From Collinsella tanakaei (lineage in GTDB: Bacteria; Actinomycetota; Coriobacteriia; Coriobacteriales; Coriobacteriaceae), in assembly GCF_021531055.1 (NCBI RefSeq), contig NZ_JADYTL010000001.1, positions 1 to 64,000 of the forward strand: 64,000 nucleotides of DNA, given 5' to 3'. The notes under the pieces were generated by a model that was not told the DNA's origin, did not search any database, and saw nothing but the letters and a program-made list of their open reading frames with translations. Both the position numbers and the translations under genes were made by a program. Shown piece by piece: positions 51,336 through 59,684 of this stretch; within the stretch, counting starts at the first letter, position 1, and each line of letters begins with the position of its first letter.

Positions 51336-53981
51336 TTAGGCCTCGTAGCTCTGGGGCTCGCGGCCGTAGTAGGCGTCGAGGTACAGCTCCTTGATCTCGC
51401 TGATGAGCGGGTAGCGCGGGTTGGCGCCGGTGCACTGGTCGTTGAAGGCCTGCTCGCTCATCTCGTCGAGGGTCTCGAGGAAGTACTTCTCGTCGACACC
51501 GTACTCGGCGATGGTCTTCTTGATGCCGATGGACTCCATGAGCTCCTCGAGCTTGGCGATGAAGTTCTCGAACACCTCATGGTCGTCCTTGCCGGTGCAG
51601 CCGCAGTAGCGGCCGAGGTCGGCGTAGTCCTTGAGCGCGTGCGGGTACTGGTACTGGGAGAAGGTGCCCATCTTGACGGGCTTCTCCGCGGCGTTGTAGC
51701 GCATGACGCGGGTGAGGATGACGGCGTTGGCCAGACCGTGGGGCAGGTGGTGGAAGGCGCCGAGCTTGTGGGCCATGGAGTGGTTCACGCCGAGGAAGGC
51801 GTTGGCGAAGGCCATACCGGCGAGGCAAGAGGCGTTGTGCATCTCCTCGCGGGCGTGCGGATCGGCGGCGCCCTTCTCGTAGGCCGCGGGCAGGTTCTCG
51901 AACACGAGCTTGGCGGCGCGCATGGACAGGCCGCGCGTGTAGTCGGAGCTCATGATCGAGACGTAGGACTCGATGGCGTGGGTCATGACGTCGATGCCGG
52001 AGGCGCAGGTGAGGCCCTTCGGGGCGGTCATGGCGTTGTCGACGTCGACGATGGCCATGTTCGGCAGCAGCGCGTAGTCGGTGATCGGCCACTTGATGCC
52101 GGTCTCGGCGTCGGTGATGATGGCGAACGGGGTCACCTCGGAGCCGGTGCCCGAGGAGGTCGGGACGGCGACGAAGTAGGCCTTCTCACCGAGCTTGGGG
52201 AAGGTGAAGACGCGCTTGCGGATATCCATGAAGTCCATGGCGGCGTCCTCGAAGTTGACCTCGGGGTGCTCGTACATGAGCCACATGATCTTGCCGGCGT
52301 CCATCGCGGAGCCGCCGCCGACGGCGATGATGAGGTCGGGCTCGAACAGGCGCATGCGCTCGGCGCCCTTCTGGGCGTCCTGCAGGCGCGGGTCGGGGCA
52401 GATGTCGTAGAACGCATCGTGCGCGACGCCCATCTCATCGAGCTTGGCCTCGATGGCGCGGCAGTTGCCGTTCTTGTAGAGGAAGGAGTCGGTCACGATG
52501 AAGGCGCGCTTCTTGCCCATGACGCGGCCGAGCTCGTCGAGGGCGACGGGCGTGCAGCCCTTCTTGAAGTAGATCTTCTCGGGAGCCCTGAACCAGAGCA
52601 TGTTCTCGCGGCGCTCGGCCACGGTCTTGATGTTGAGCAAGTGCTTCACCCCAACGTTCTCGGAGACGGAGTTGCCACCCCAGGAGCCGCAGCCCAGCGT
52701 GAGGGACGGCTTCATGCCGAAGTTGTACAGGTCGCCGATGCCGCCCTGGGAGGACGGGGTGTTGATCACGATGCGGCACGCCTTCATGGTGTCCTCGAAC
52801 AGCGCGATCTTCTCCTTCTCGGCAGGGTGCACGTACAGGGACGCGGTGTGGCCCGGGCCGCCGGCGAGCACGAGGTGCTCGGCCTTGTCCACGGCCTCCT
52901 GGAAGGTCTTGGCGTGGTACATGGCCAGGACGGGGGAGAGCTTCTCGTGGCTGAACTCCTCGGTCGCGGGGTCGGTGGAGGTGACCTCGGCGATCAGGAT
53001 CTTGGTCTTGGGCGGCACGGAGATGCCGGCGAGCTCGGCGATCTTGGCGGCGGGCATGCCGGGGATGCGGTGGTCGAGCGCGCCGTTCTTGAACATGGTC
53101 TCGCGCAGGGCCTCGAGCTCCTTGCCCTTCTTGACGAAGTAGCAACCACGGTGCTCGAACTCGGCCTTGACCTGGTCGTAGACGGAGTCAAGCGCGGTCA
53201 CGGACTGCTCCGAGGCGCAGATCATGCCGTTGTCGAAGGTCTTGGAGTGGATGATGGAGTTGACGGCGTTCAGGATGTCGGCCGTCTCGTCGATGACGAC
53301 GGGGGTGTTGCCGGCGCCGACGCCCAGGGCGGGCTTGCCGCTCGAGTAGGCGGACTTGACCATGCCGGGGCCGCCGGTGGCCAGGATGATGTCGACGTCG
53401 CTCATGAGCTTGCTGGTGAGCTCGAGGGTGGGCTGGTCGATCCAGCCGATGATGCCCTCGGGGGCGCCGGCCTTGACGGCGGCGTCGAGCACGACCTTGG
53501 CGGCGGCGATGGTGCACTTGGCCGCGGCGGGGTGCGGGGAGATGATGATGGCGTTGCGGGTCTTCAGGCAGATGAGGCACTTGAAGATCGCGGTCGAGGT
53601 CGGGTTGGTGGTCGGGATGACCGCGCCGACGACGCCGATGGGCTCGGCGACCTTGGTGATGCCGTAGGCCTCATCGCGCTCGATCACGCCACAGGTCTTG
53701 GTGTTCTTGTACGCGTTGTAGATGTACTCGGCCGCGTAGTGGTTCTTGATGACCTTGTCCTCGAGAACACCGCGCTTGGTCTCCTCGACGGCCATCTTGG
53801 CCAGGGGGATACGGGCCTTGTTGGCCGCCATGGCAGCCTCGTAGAAAATCTTGTCCACCTGCTCCTGGGTGTAGGTGGCGAAGACCTTCTGGGCCTCTCG
53901 CATGCTCGCGAGTTTGGCCTCGAAGGCCTCAATCGAATCTACGATTGCGGGGGCGGCTTCGACCGTTGGCTTTTTTGCCAT
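51336..53981 (-). CDS. adhE: Bifunctional acetaldehyde-CoA/alcohol dehydrogenase AdhE
   Basis: The 881-residue enzyme turns acetyl-CoA into ethanol in two NADH-using steps, regenerating NAD under anaerobic growth. Residues about 1-440 are the aldehyde dehydrogenase part, with nucleophile Cys in NGMICASEQSV (about residue 253) and the NAD region GNTPVVIDETADI. Residues about 455-870 are the iron-dependent alcohol dehydrogenase, with GGGSAMDAGKIMW and metal-binding His in MAHKLGAFHHLPHG. Length matches the family, which forms spirosomes. The start has AAAAGGAG. The long upstream region holds operator-like repeats. Confidence 0.97.
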   Translation of the reverse strand: MAKKPTVEAAPAIVDSIEAFEAKLASMREAQKVFATYTQEQVDKIFYEAAMAANKARIPLAKMAVEETKRGVLEDKVIKNHYAAEYIYNAYKNTKTCGVIERDEAYGITKVAEPIGVVGAVIPTTNPTSTAIFKCLICLKTRNAIIISPHPAAAKCTIAAAKVVLDAAVKAGAPEGIIGWIDQPTLELTSKLMSDVDIILATGGPGMVKSAYSSGKPALGVGAGNTPVVIDETADILNAVNSIIHSKTFDNGMICASEQSVTALDSVYDQVKAEFEHRGCYFVKKGKELEALRETMFKNGALDHRIPGMPAAKIAELAGISVPPKTKILIAEVTSTDPATEEFSHEKLSPVLAMYHAKTFQEAVDKAEHLVLAGGPGHTASLYVHPAEKEKIALFEDTMKACRIVINTPSSQGGIGDLYNFGMKPSLTLGCGSWGGNSVSENVGVKHLLNIKTVAERRENMLWFRAPEKIYFKKGCTPVALDELGRVMGKKRAFIVTDSFLYKNGNCRAIEAKLDEMGVAHDAFYDICPDPRLQDAQKGAERMRLFEPDLIIAVGGGSAMDAGKIMWLMYEHPEVNFEDAAMDFMDIRKRVFTFPKLGEKAYFVAVPTSSGTGSEVTPFAIITDAETGIKWPITDYALLPNMAIVDVDNAMTAPKGLTCASGIDVMTHAIESYVSIMSSDYTRGLSMRAAKLVFENLPAAYEKGAADPHAREEMHNASCLAGMAFANAFLGVNHSMAHKLGAFHHLPHGLANAVILTRVMRYNAAEKPVKMGTFSQYQYPHALKDYADLGRYCGCTGKDDHEVFENFIAKLEELMESIGIKKTIAEYGVDEKYFLETLDEMSEQAFNDQCTGANPRYPLISEIKELYLDAYYGREPQSYEA

Positions 53982-54083
53982 GCTGAGCTCCTTTTCATCG
54001 GTGCCTGCCTATGGCCTATATTCTATATAAGGTTCGGGGGGTCATATGGCGTCGTTGGCGATTCTTTACCGTAAACGGTCGAA

Positions 54084-54240
54084 TGAAACGCTTCAACATG
54101 CGAATCCTGACCGATATATGACAAAGATATGTAGAAGTCCTGAGATACCATCGCGCAAATCCACCTAAAACGACCTCGCAAAACCGTCAAATCGTTCAAA
54201 ATGAGTCCGTTCTGACCACATGAATAGTGAAACGCTTCAA
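54084..54240. promoter_or_regulatory. Two LacI-family-type operator-like sites upstream of adhE
   Basis: TGAAACGCTTCA occurs at 54084-54095 and 54229-54240 with flanking A residues. Each is nearly palindromic around a central CG, the pattern read by LacI/GalR-family regulators. Both lie within 260 bases of the adhE start. The regulator and its effect are unknown. Confidence 0.5.
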
Positions 54241-54419
54241 TCTTTAGTAGGTGGATATCGAAATCGGGCTGACGGCGCGAGGAACCGCGCGCCGTCGAAC
54301 ACTTCGCGTATATGCGCATCGAAATGACGCTATCGGCGAACGGCGCCTCATTGGAGATACGGCGTCTGACGTTTTTCACACCTCACATTACGACCTGAAC
54401 TCACCTCTCGCCTGAGGGA

Positions 54420-54539
54420 CTCGGCACTGGCACTCCGAGCTCAGTACTGACAGTCCAAACTCAGTACTGACAGTCCAAACTCAGTACTGACAGTCCAAAC
54501 TCAGTACTGACAGGAGGAGCTCCGTGCTGACAACATTTG
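54420..54539. repeat. Six 20-bp tandem units, forward array
   Basis: Units begin at 54420, 54440, 54460, 54480, 54500 and 54520. Three are identical (CTCAGTACTGACAGTCCAAA). The core TCAGTACTGA is a perfect palindrome, and the first and last units are diverged. Units join directly with no spacers. A seventh, poor unit may start at 54400. Confidence 0.9.
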
Positions 54540-54558
54540 ATCCAAACGCATTCTTTAT

Positions 54559-54618
54559 GTCAGTAGGGAGTTCCAACTGTCAGTAGGGAGTCCGGAGTGT
54601 CAGTAGGGAGTTCCGATG
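54559..54618. repeat. Three 20-bp units, reverse array
   Basis: GTCAGTAGGGAG recurs at 54559, 54579 and 54599, exactly 20 bases apart, followed by TTCCAAC, TCCGGAG or TTCCGAT. Read on the minus strand it is ACTCCCTACTGAC, related to the forward unit CTCAGTACTGAC. The two arrays face each other across 19 bases. Confidence 0.85.
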
Positions 54619-54686
54619 CGGATGTGAAGCGGTGTCTTGCGAAACGGCGCCTGACGTTTTCACGCCCCAACTGCCGATGGGGAACT

Positions 54687-54722
54687 GGGGATGCGGACAT
54701 ATTCTCGGACCGGCCAACGCGA
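54687..54722. mobile_element. Relic end of the IS3-family element
   Basis: GGGGATGCGGACAT is identical to the left end of the IS3 element, and about 34 of 41 bases match bases 5557-5597 there, including ACCGGCC and ACGCG. Only this end remains, so it is a solo scar of an old insertion. Confidence 0.7.
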
Positions 54723-54930
54723 AATCGTGTCTGTCGGCTCGCCTGACGTCTCTTCGCATCGGGGCGATCGATCCAGCATCTTGCATATGGCGCGGGTGCG
54801 GGTTACTCTGTCTCCACTGCACGGAATCGCTCGCTTATGTAGATTCCGCACATGTCCCGTGTTCTGTGCTATAGTGCAATGCTGTTTGTTCATGCGGCTG
54901 TCCGTTTGCCGTCCAAGGAGGTTACCTGAT

Positions 54931-55119
54931 ATGTCCAAGGTTTGTGAGATCTGCGGTAAGCACCCTGTTGCTGGTCGCTCCATCAGCCACTCGCACCGCG
55001 TCGCCATCCGTAAGTTCCGTCCCAACATCCAGCGCGTGTATGTTGTCGTCGACGGTCATCGTCGCAAGATGAACGTTTGCACCAACTGCCTCAAGTCCGG
55101 CAAGGTTGCCCGTTCCTAA
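54931..55119 (+). CDS. rpmB: Large ribosomal subunit protein bL28
   Basis: The 62-residue ribosomal protein begins MSKVCEICGKHPVAGRSISH and has a second CTNC pair, the zinc-binding (C+) form. Length is normal. The start has an ideal AAGGAGG. It is a single-gene unit closed by the terminator at 55173-55196. Confidence 0.98.
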   Translation: MSKVCEICGKHPVAGRSISHSHRVAIRKFRPNIQRVYVVVDGHRRKMNVCTNCLKSGKVARS

Positions 55120-55172
55120 GAGCCTTAACGGCAGACAGCGCGTGAACCGAGCAATCGGATAGCAAATGTTAC

Positions 55173-55196
55173 AGGCACCCCGCGGGGTGCCTTTTT
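55173..55196 (+). terminator. rpmB terminator
   Basis: The perfect stem AGGCACCCCGCGGGGTGCCT is followed by TTTT. Confidence 0.9.
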
Positions 55197-55388
55197 CATG
55201 CCTGTTACAAGTGCGCATTTCTGCTGCAGGTATGCGGGCGATCCCGACGCGGCCGTACGATCCCGATGGGCCCATATCGCCCGGCGGGACCGACGAAACT
55301 TCTGTGAATCGGCGTACCGGGCGCATCGCCGAATGTAATTCGGAAAGAATAACCGGCATCTGTGAATCCACGGGATGGAGAGCGGACC

Positions 55389-57704
55389 GTGAAGATCTTC
55401 AGCTTCCTCAAAGACCATAAGGTCAGTTTCCTGATCGCGCTCGTGCTGCTGTTCGCACAGGCGAACTGCGAGCTCACGCTGCCGGGGCTCATGAGCGATA
55501 TCGTCGACGTCGGTATCGGGCAGGATGGCATCGCGAGCGTCGTGCCCGATACGATCCGCGCCGACGACCTTGCGGATCTCGAGCTTTTCCTCACGCAGGA
55601 AGAGGCCGAACATGTCGATGCATCCTACAGTCCCGTCGCCGATGGCGTAAGGACGTTCACTGGAGACGATACCGCCCGAAAAGACCTCGAGGGTTTCTTG
55701 GGTCAGGCGGAGATGGTGGCTTATCGGTTCGAGCAGGGCATCTCGACCGATACGCTGCTCGACGCGATGGCCCCGTTGTTCTCGACCGGCACTTCTCCCG
55801 AGGCTGTGGAAGGGGCGCGCCGTCAAGCCGAGGAGCTTTTGGGCGCCACCGTCGACATGGACGACATCGCGGCGCTGGCAGCATCCGGCGCGATGTCGCG
55901 CGACGACCTCGTCCAGATGCGCGAGGCGCTCGTCGACAAGCTGGACGATACGGGGGAGTCACTCGTCGAATCCCGCGCCATCGCCTATGTGGAGGGCGCC
56001 TACGAGCGCGCCGGCGTCGACCTTCACGCCGTCCAGTCTGGCTATCTGATCCGTCAAGGTGCGACCATGCTCGGCTTCGCGCTGTTGTCCGCGCTTTGCG
56101 CCATCCTGTCGGCCCTGAACGCGAGCCGTACCTCCGCTGCGATCGGTCGCGACCTGCGTCATCGCCTCTACGAGCGCGTGCTCGACTATTCGCCGGCCGA
56201 GATGAACCGCTTCTCGGCCGCCTCGCTCATCACGCGGGCCACGAACGACATCCAGCAGATCCAGATGATCACGGTGATGTGCCTGCGCATCGTGTTGTTC
56301 GCCCCCTGCATGGGTATCGGCGCGGTGGTGCGCGTGCTCTCGACCCCGACCGGCATGGAATGGATCCTGGTCGTCGCGATCGTCGTCATCGCCATCGCGA
56401 TCGGCGTGCTCATGGGCGTCACGCTACCCAAGTTCAAGATCATGCAGTCGCTGGTCGACCGCAACAACCTCATCGCGCGCGAGATCCTCACCGGCATCAT
56501 GCCGATTCGCGCCTTCGGTCGTCAGCGTCATGAGGAGGAGCGCTACGACGAGGCGAACCGCGAGCTCACGCGTACCTATATCTTCACCAACCGCTGCATG
56601 GTGCTGCTCATGCCGGTCATGATGATCGTCATGAACGCGACCACCGTCGGCATCGTGTGGTTCGGCGCCCAGGGTGTCGATACGGGCAGCCTGCAGGTCG
56701 GCACGCTCATGGCCTACATCAACTACGTCATGCAGGTCATCATGAGTTTCATGATCCTCACCATGATCTCGGTCATGCTGCCGCGCGCCGGCGTGGCCGC
56801 CGATCGCGTTCAGGAGGTGCTCGAGACCCCGACGTCCATCTGCGATCCCGATCCCGCACGCCGCGTCACGCGCGAGGACGGCGCGGGATGGCGCGGCGTC
56901 GTGTCCTTCCGCGATGTGACGTTTTCCTATCCGGGTGCCGATGCGCCCACGCTCGAGCACGTGAGCTTTACCGTCGAGCCCGGCAAGACGCTCGCCATCA
57001 TCGGTTCGACCGGCTGCGGCAAGTCGACGCTCGTCCAGCTCATCCCACGCCTGTACGACGTCACGCGCGGGTCGGTCACGCTTGACGGCGTCGACATCCG
57101 CGACATCGATCTGGCGGAGCTCCGGCGCGTGATCGGTTACGTCCCGCAGCAGCGCATGCTGTTCTCGGGAACCATCGAGAGCAATATCAAGTTCGGCGAC
57201 GAGGCCATGGACGATGCCGACATGGTCCGCGCCGCACGGATCGCGCAGGCCGAGGAGTTCATCGACACCGAGCCCGATGGATACGAGAGTCCCATCAGCC
57301 AAGGTGGCTCCAACGTGTCGGGTGGTCAGAACCAGCGTATCTCCATCGCTCGCGCGCTCGCCATCCGCCCGAAGGTCCTCGTGTTCGACGATTCGTTCTC
57401 GGCGCTCGACTACAAGACCGATGCCGCCCTGCGTGCGGAGCTCGAGCGCTCGTGCTCCGATGCCGCCGTCATCATCGTCGCACAGCGCATCGCCACCATC
57501 ATGCACGCCGACGAGATCCTTGTGCTCGACGACGGGCGGATCGTGGGCAGGGGCACCCATGGCGAGCTGCTGCGCACCTGTCCGGAATACCTGGAGATCG
57601 CCAAAAGCCAGCTGTCCACCTCAGAGCTCGGCCTTGTCGAGACGTCGTCGTCCGTCGAAGGCGCCGCGACGGATGGCGTGGCACGGGAAGGAGGTGAGCG
57701 CTGA
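55389..57704 (+). CDS. Heterodimeric ABC exporter subunit with a large extracytoplasmic insert (degenerate ATPase site)
   Basis: The 771-residue protein has TM1 at about residues 15-37. An extracytoplasmic insert of about 170 residues (about 45-215) follows, then five further membrane helices and an ATPase domain. The insert is rich in acidic and Ala residues and resembles those of some Gram-positive MdlB/LmrC-like exporters. ATPase motifs are Walker A IIGSTGCGKSTLV (about 537), signature VSGGQNQR and Walker B VLVFDDSFSALD, where Asp replaces the catalytic Glu. This is the typical non-hydrolysing half of a heterodimer. The GTG at 55389 follows GGAGAG. Its stop overlaps the partner start by one base. 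Substrate unknown. Confidence 0.88.
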   Translation: MKIFSFLKDHKVSFLIALVLLFAQANCELTLPGLMSDIVDVGIGQDGIASVVPDTIRADDLADLELFLTQEEAEHVDASYSPVADGVRTFTGDDTARKDLEGFLGQAEMVAYRFEQGISTDTLLDAMAPLFSTGTSPEAVEGARRQAEELLGATVDMDDIAALAASGAMSRDDLVQMREALVDKLDDTGESLVESRAIAYVEGAYERAGVDLHAVQSGYLIRQGATMLGFALLSALCAILSALNASRTSAAIGRDLRHRLYERVLDYSPAEMNRFSAASLITRATNDIQQIQMITVMCLRIVLFAPCMGIGAVVRVLSTPTGMEWILVVAIVVIAIAIGVLMGVTLPKFKIMQSLVDRNNLIAREILTGIMPIRAFGRQRHEEERYDEANRELTRTYIFTNRCMVLLMPVMMIVMNATTVGIVWFGAQGVDTGSLQVGTLMAYINYVMQVIMSFMILTMISVMLPRAGVAADRVQEVLETPTSICDPDPARRVTREDGAGWRGVVSFRDVTFSYPGADAPTLEHVSFTVEPGKTLAIIGSTGCGKSTLVQLIPRLYDVTRGSVTLDGVDIRDIDLAELRRVIGYVPQQRMLFSGTIESNIKFGDEAMDDADMVRAARIAQAEEFIDTEPDGYESPISQGGSNVSGGQNQRISIARALAIRPKVLVFDDSFSALDYKTDAALRAELERSCSDAAVIIVAQRIATIMHADEILVLDDGRIVGRGTHGELLRTCPEYLEIAKSQLSTSELGLVETSSSVEGAATDGVAREGGER

Positions 57705-59509
57705 TGCCGGGACATGGTCGTCGCGGTCCCGCCTCCGAGCGCGCTCGCGATTTCAAAGGGACCCTCAAGCATCTCGTCATCTATCTTTCGCATGAGCGCG
57801 TTCCGGTGCTCATCGCGTTGACGTGCGCGATCGCCTCGGTCGTCTTCAACGTCATCGGGCCGCGTATCCTCGGCTCCGCGACCACGATGCTGTTCCAAGG
57901 GCTCGCCGCCAAGGTCGCGGGTACGGGCTCGATCGACTTTTCCGGCATCGGGCGCGTCCTGGCGACGCTGCTGTGCCTCTATATCACCTCGGCGGCGTTC
58001 AACTTCTGCCAGGGGTGGCTCATGACCGGCGTCACGCAGCGCGTGTGCTACCGCATGCGCCGCGAGATCGTCGAGAAGATCGATCGCATGCCGCTTTCCT
58101 ACTTCGAGAGCAACGCGGTGGGCGACGTGCTGTCGCGCATCACCAACGACGTCGACACCGTCGGGCAGTCGCTCAATCAGTGCGTGACGCAGCTCATCAC
58201 GTCGATCACGCAGATCGTCGGCGTCACGGTGATGATGCTGTCGGTGTCCGTCGCGCTGGCCGGCGTGACCTTCCTCACGATCCCCGTGTCGCTTGTCCTG
58301 GTCGTGCTCGTCGTGCGTACGTCGCAACGCTACTTCCGCCAGCAGCAGGCCCTGCTCGGACGCGTCGACGGCATCATCGAGGAGAGCTTCTCGGGGCAAA
58401 ACGTCATCAAGGTGTTCAATCGCGAGCAGCGCGCCGTGACCGATTTCGACGGGGCGAACACGTTGCTCTACGACGCCGGGTGGCGCTCCCAGTTCCTGTC
58501 GGGTCTCATGCAGCCCATCATGAACCTCGTCGCGAACCTCGCATATGTGGGCGTCGTGGCGTTCGGTGCGTTTTTGGCGATAGGCGGCGCGATCACCGTG
58601 GGCGACATCCAGGCGTTCATGCAGTACGTGCGCAACTTCACGCAGCCGATCACGCAGCTCACGCAGGTGTCCAACATGCTGCAGATGTTGTCGGCGGCGG
58701 CCGAGCGCATCTTCGAGTTCCTCGACGAGGCCGAGGAGACCCCCGACGCCGAGACACCCGCGCGCCGTGCCCGCACCGAGGGCGCGGTGCGCTTCGAGCA
58801 CGTGCGGTTCGGCTACGTGCCCGGCAAGACCATCATCCACGATTTCTCCTGCGATATCCGGCCCGGTCAGACCGTGGCGATCGTCGGTCCCACCGGTGCC
58901 GGCAAGACGACCCTCATGAAGCTGCTCATGCGCTTCTACGATGTCGATGCGGGCGCGATCCTCGTGGATGGCGTCGATGTGCGCGACGTCGCGCGGGACG
59001 ATCTGCGTGCCGACTTCGCGATGGTCCTTCAGGATACCTGGCTGTTCAGCGGTTCGGTGATGGAGAACATCCGCTACGGCCGCGCCGATGCGACCGACGA
59101 CGAGGTGCGCGCTGCCGCGAGGGCGGCCCTCGCGGACCACTTCATCCGCACGCTGCCGGGTGGCTACGGGTTCGAACTCAATGAAGATGCGTCGAACGTG
59201 AGCCAAGGCCAGCGTCAGCTGCTCACCATCGCGCGCGCCTTCATCGCCGACCGTCCGATCCTCATCCTGGACGAGGCGACCTCGAACGTCGACACACGCA
59301 CCGAGGAGCGCATCCAGCGCGCCATGGACGCCCTCATGCAGGGGAGGACGAGCTTCGTGATCGCGCATCGCCTGTCGACGATCCGCAACGCCGACGTGAT
59401 CCTCGTGCTGCGAGACGGCGATATCGTCGAATCGGGCACCCATGAGGAGCTGCTCGCCGCGGACGGATTCTACGCCGAGCTCTACAATTCGCAGTTCAAC
59501 GAGGCGTGA
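57704..59509 (+). CDS. Heterodimeric ABC exporter subunit (active ATPase site)
   Basis: The 601-residue partner has six membrane helices (about residues 30-310) and an ATPase domain. Motifs are Walker A IVGPTGAGKTTLMK, Walker B ILILDEATSNVD with the catalytic Glu, and signature VSQGQRQLL with Ser-Gln instead of Ser-Gly-Gly. The altered signature would form the degenerate site with the first subunit, while its own Walker motifs with the partner's normal signature form the active site. A GGAAGGAGGTG site and the TGATG overlap couple it to the first gene. The pair likely exports lipids, peptides or drugs. Confidence 0.92.
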   Translation: MPGHGRRGPASERARDFKGTLKHLVIYLSHERVPVLIALTCAIASVVFNVIGPRILGSATTMLFQGLAAKVAGTGSIDFSGIGRVLATLLCLYITSAAFNFCQGWLMTGVTQRVCYRMRREIVEKIDRMPLSYFESNAVGDVLSRITNDVDTVGQSLNQCVTQLITSITQIVGVTVMMLSVSVALAGVTFLTIPVSLVLVVLVVRTSQRYFRQQQALLGRVDGIIEESFSGQNVIKVFNREQRAVTDFDGANTLLYDAGWRSQFLSGLMQPIMNLVANLAYVGVVAFGAFLAIGGAITVGDIQAFMQYVRNFTQPITQLTQVSNMLQMLSAAAERIFEFLDEAEETPDAETPARRARTEGAVRFEHVRFGYVPGKTIIHDFSCDIRPGQTVAIVGPTGAGKTTLMKLLMRFYDVDAGAILVDGVDVRDVARDDLRADFAMVLQDTWLFSGSVMENIRYGRADATDDEVRAAARAALADHFIRTLPGGYGFELNEDASNVSQGQRQLLTIARAFIADRPILILDEATSNVDTRTEERIQRAMDALMQGRTSFVIAHRLSTIRNADVILVLRDGDIVESGTHEELLAADGFYAELYNSQFNEA

Positions 59510-59534
59510 GGGGGGGGGCACTCCGCACGCGTAG

Positions 59535-59565
59535 TGGGAAAATGGGGACAGTCCCCATTTTCCCA
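59535..59565. repeat. Perfect TGGGAAAATGGGGAC palindrome
   Basis: TGGGAAAATGGGGAC-A-GTCCCCATTTTCCCA, two 15-bp arms around one A. It shares the GGGGACAGTCCCC core with 12759-12783 and a degenerate copy at 7133-7163. Confidence 0.9.
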
Positions 59566-59612
59566 GGGCGTGTTACGTTTTCAATTTCGAGTATATGGGT
59601 ATGATTTTCGGA

Positions 59613-59618
59613 TACAAT
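59613..59618 (+). promoter_or_regulatory. -10 box of the amino-acid ABC operon
   Basis: GGATACAATG lies about 67 bases before the binding-protein start. Between them is GTGCACTGGTGCAC (59653-59666), two palindromic half-sites that may be an operator. Confidence 0.4.
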
Positions 59619-59684
59619 GCCCCTACGCGGCCTATCGCAGGTCACACTTTAGTGCACTGGTGCACACGACCGAAAGGATCATCT

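Larger units (their letters stand above)
53982..54930. other. Regulatory region between adhE and rpmB
   Basis: No gene is seen in about 950 bases. From left to right there are an AT-rich adhE promoter candidate (TATATAGAATATAGG on the minus strand near 54013-54030) and two TGAAACGCTTCA near-palindromes (54084-54095, 54229-54240). An inverted ATCCACCTA/TAGGTGGAT pair (near 54156 and 54248) follows, then two direct repeats ACGGCGYCTGACGTTTTTCAC (54359-54379, 54644-54663) bracketing 20-bp arrays. A solo IS3 end at 54687 and an rpmB -10 candidate TATAGT (54870-54875) complete the set. Confidence 0.6.

Noticed and set aside
54420-54618. Possible CRISPR array
   Set aside because: Units are 20 bp and join directly with no spacers, part of the array is in inverted orientation, and no cas gene is nearby.
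54580-54822. Short open frame on the minus strand across the repeat array and IS relic
   Set aside because: It has no ribosome site, runs through repeats, and has no family resemblance.
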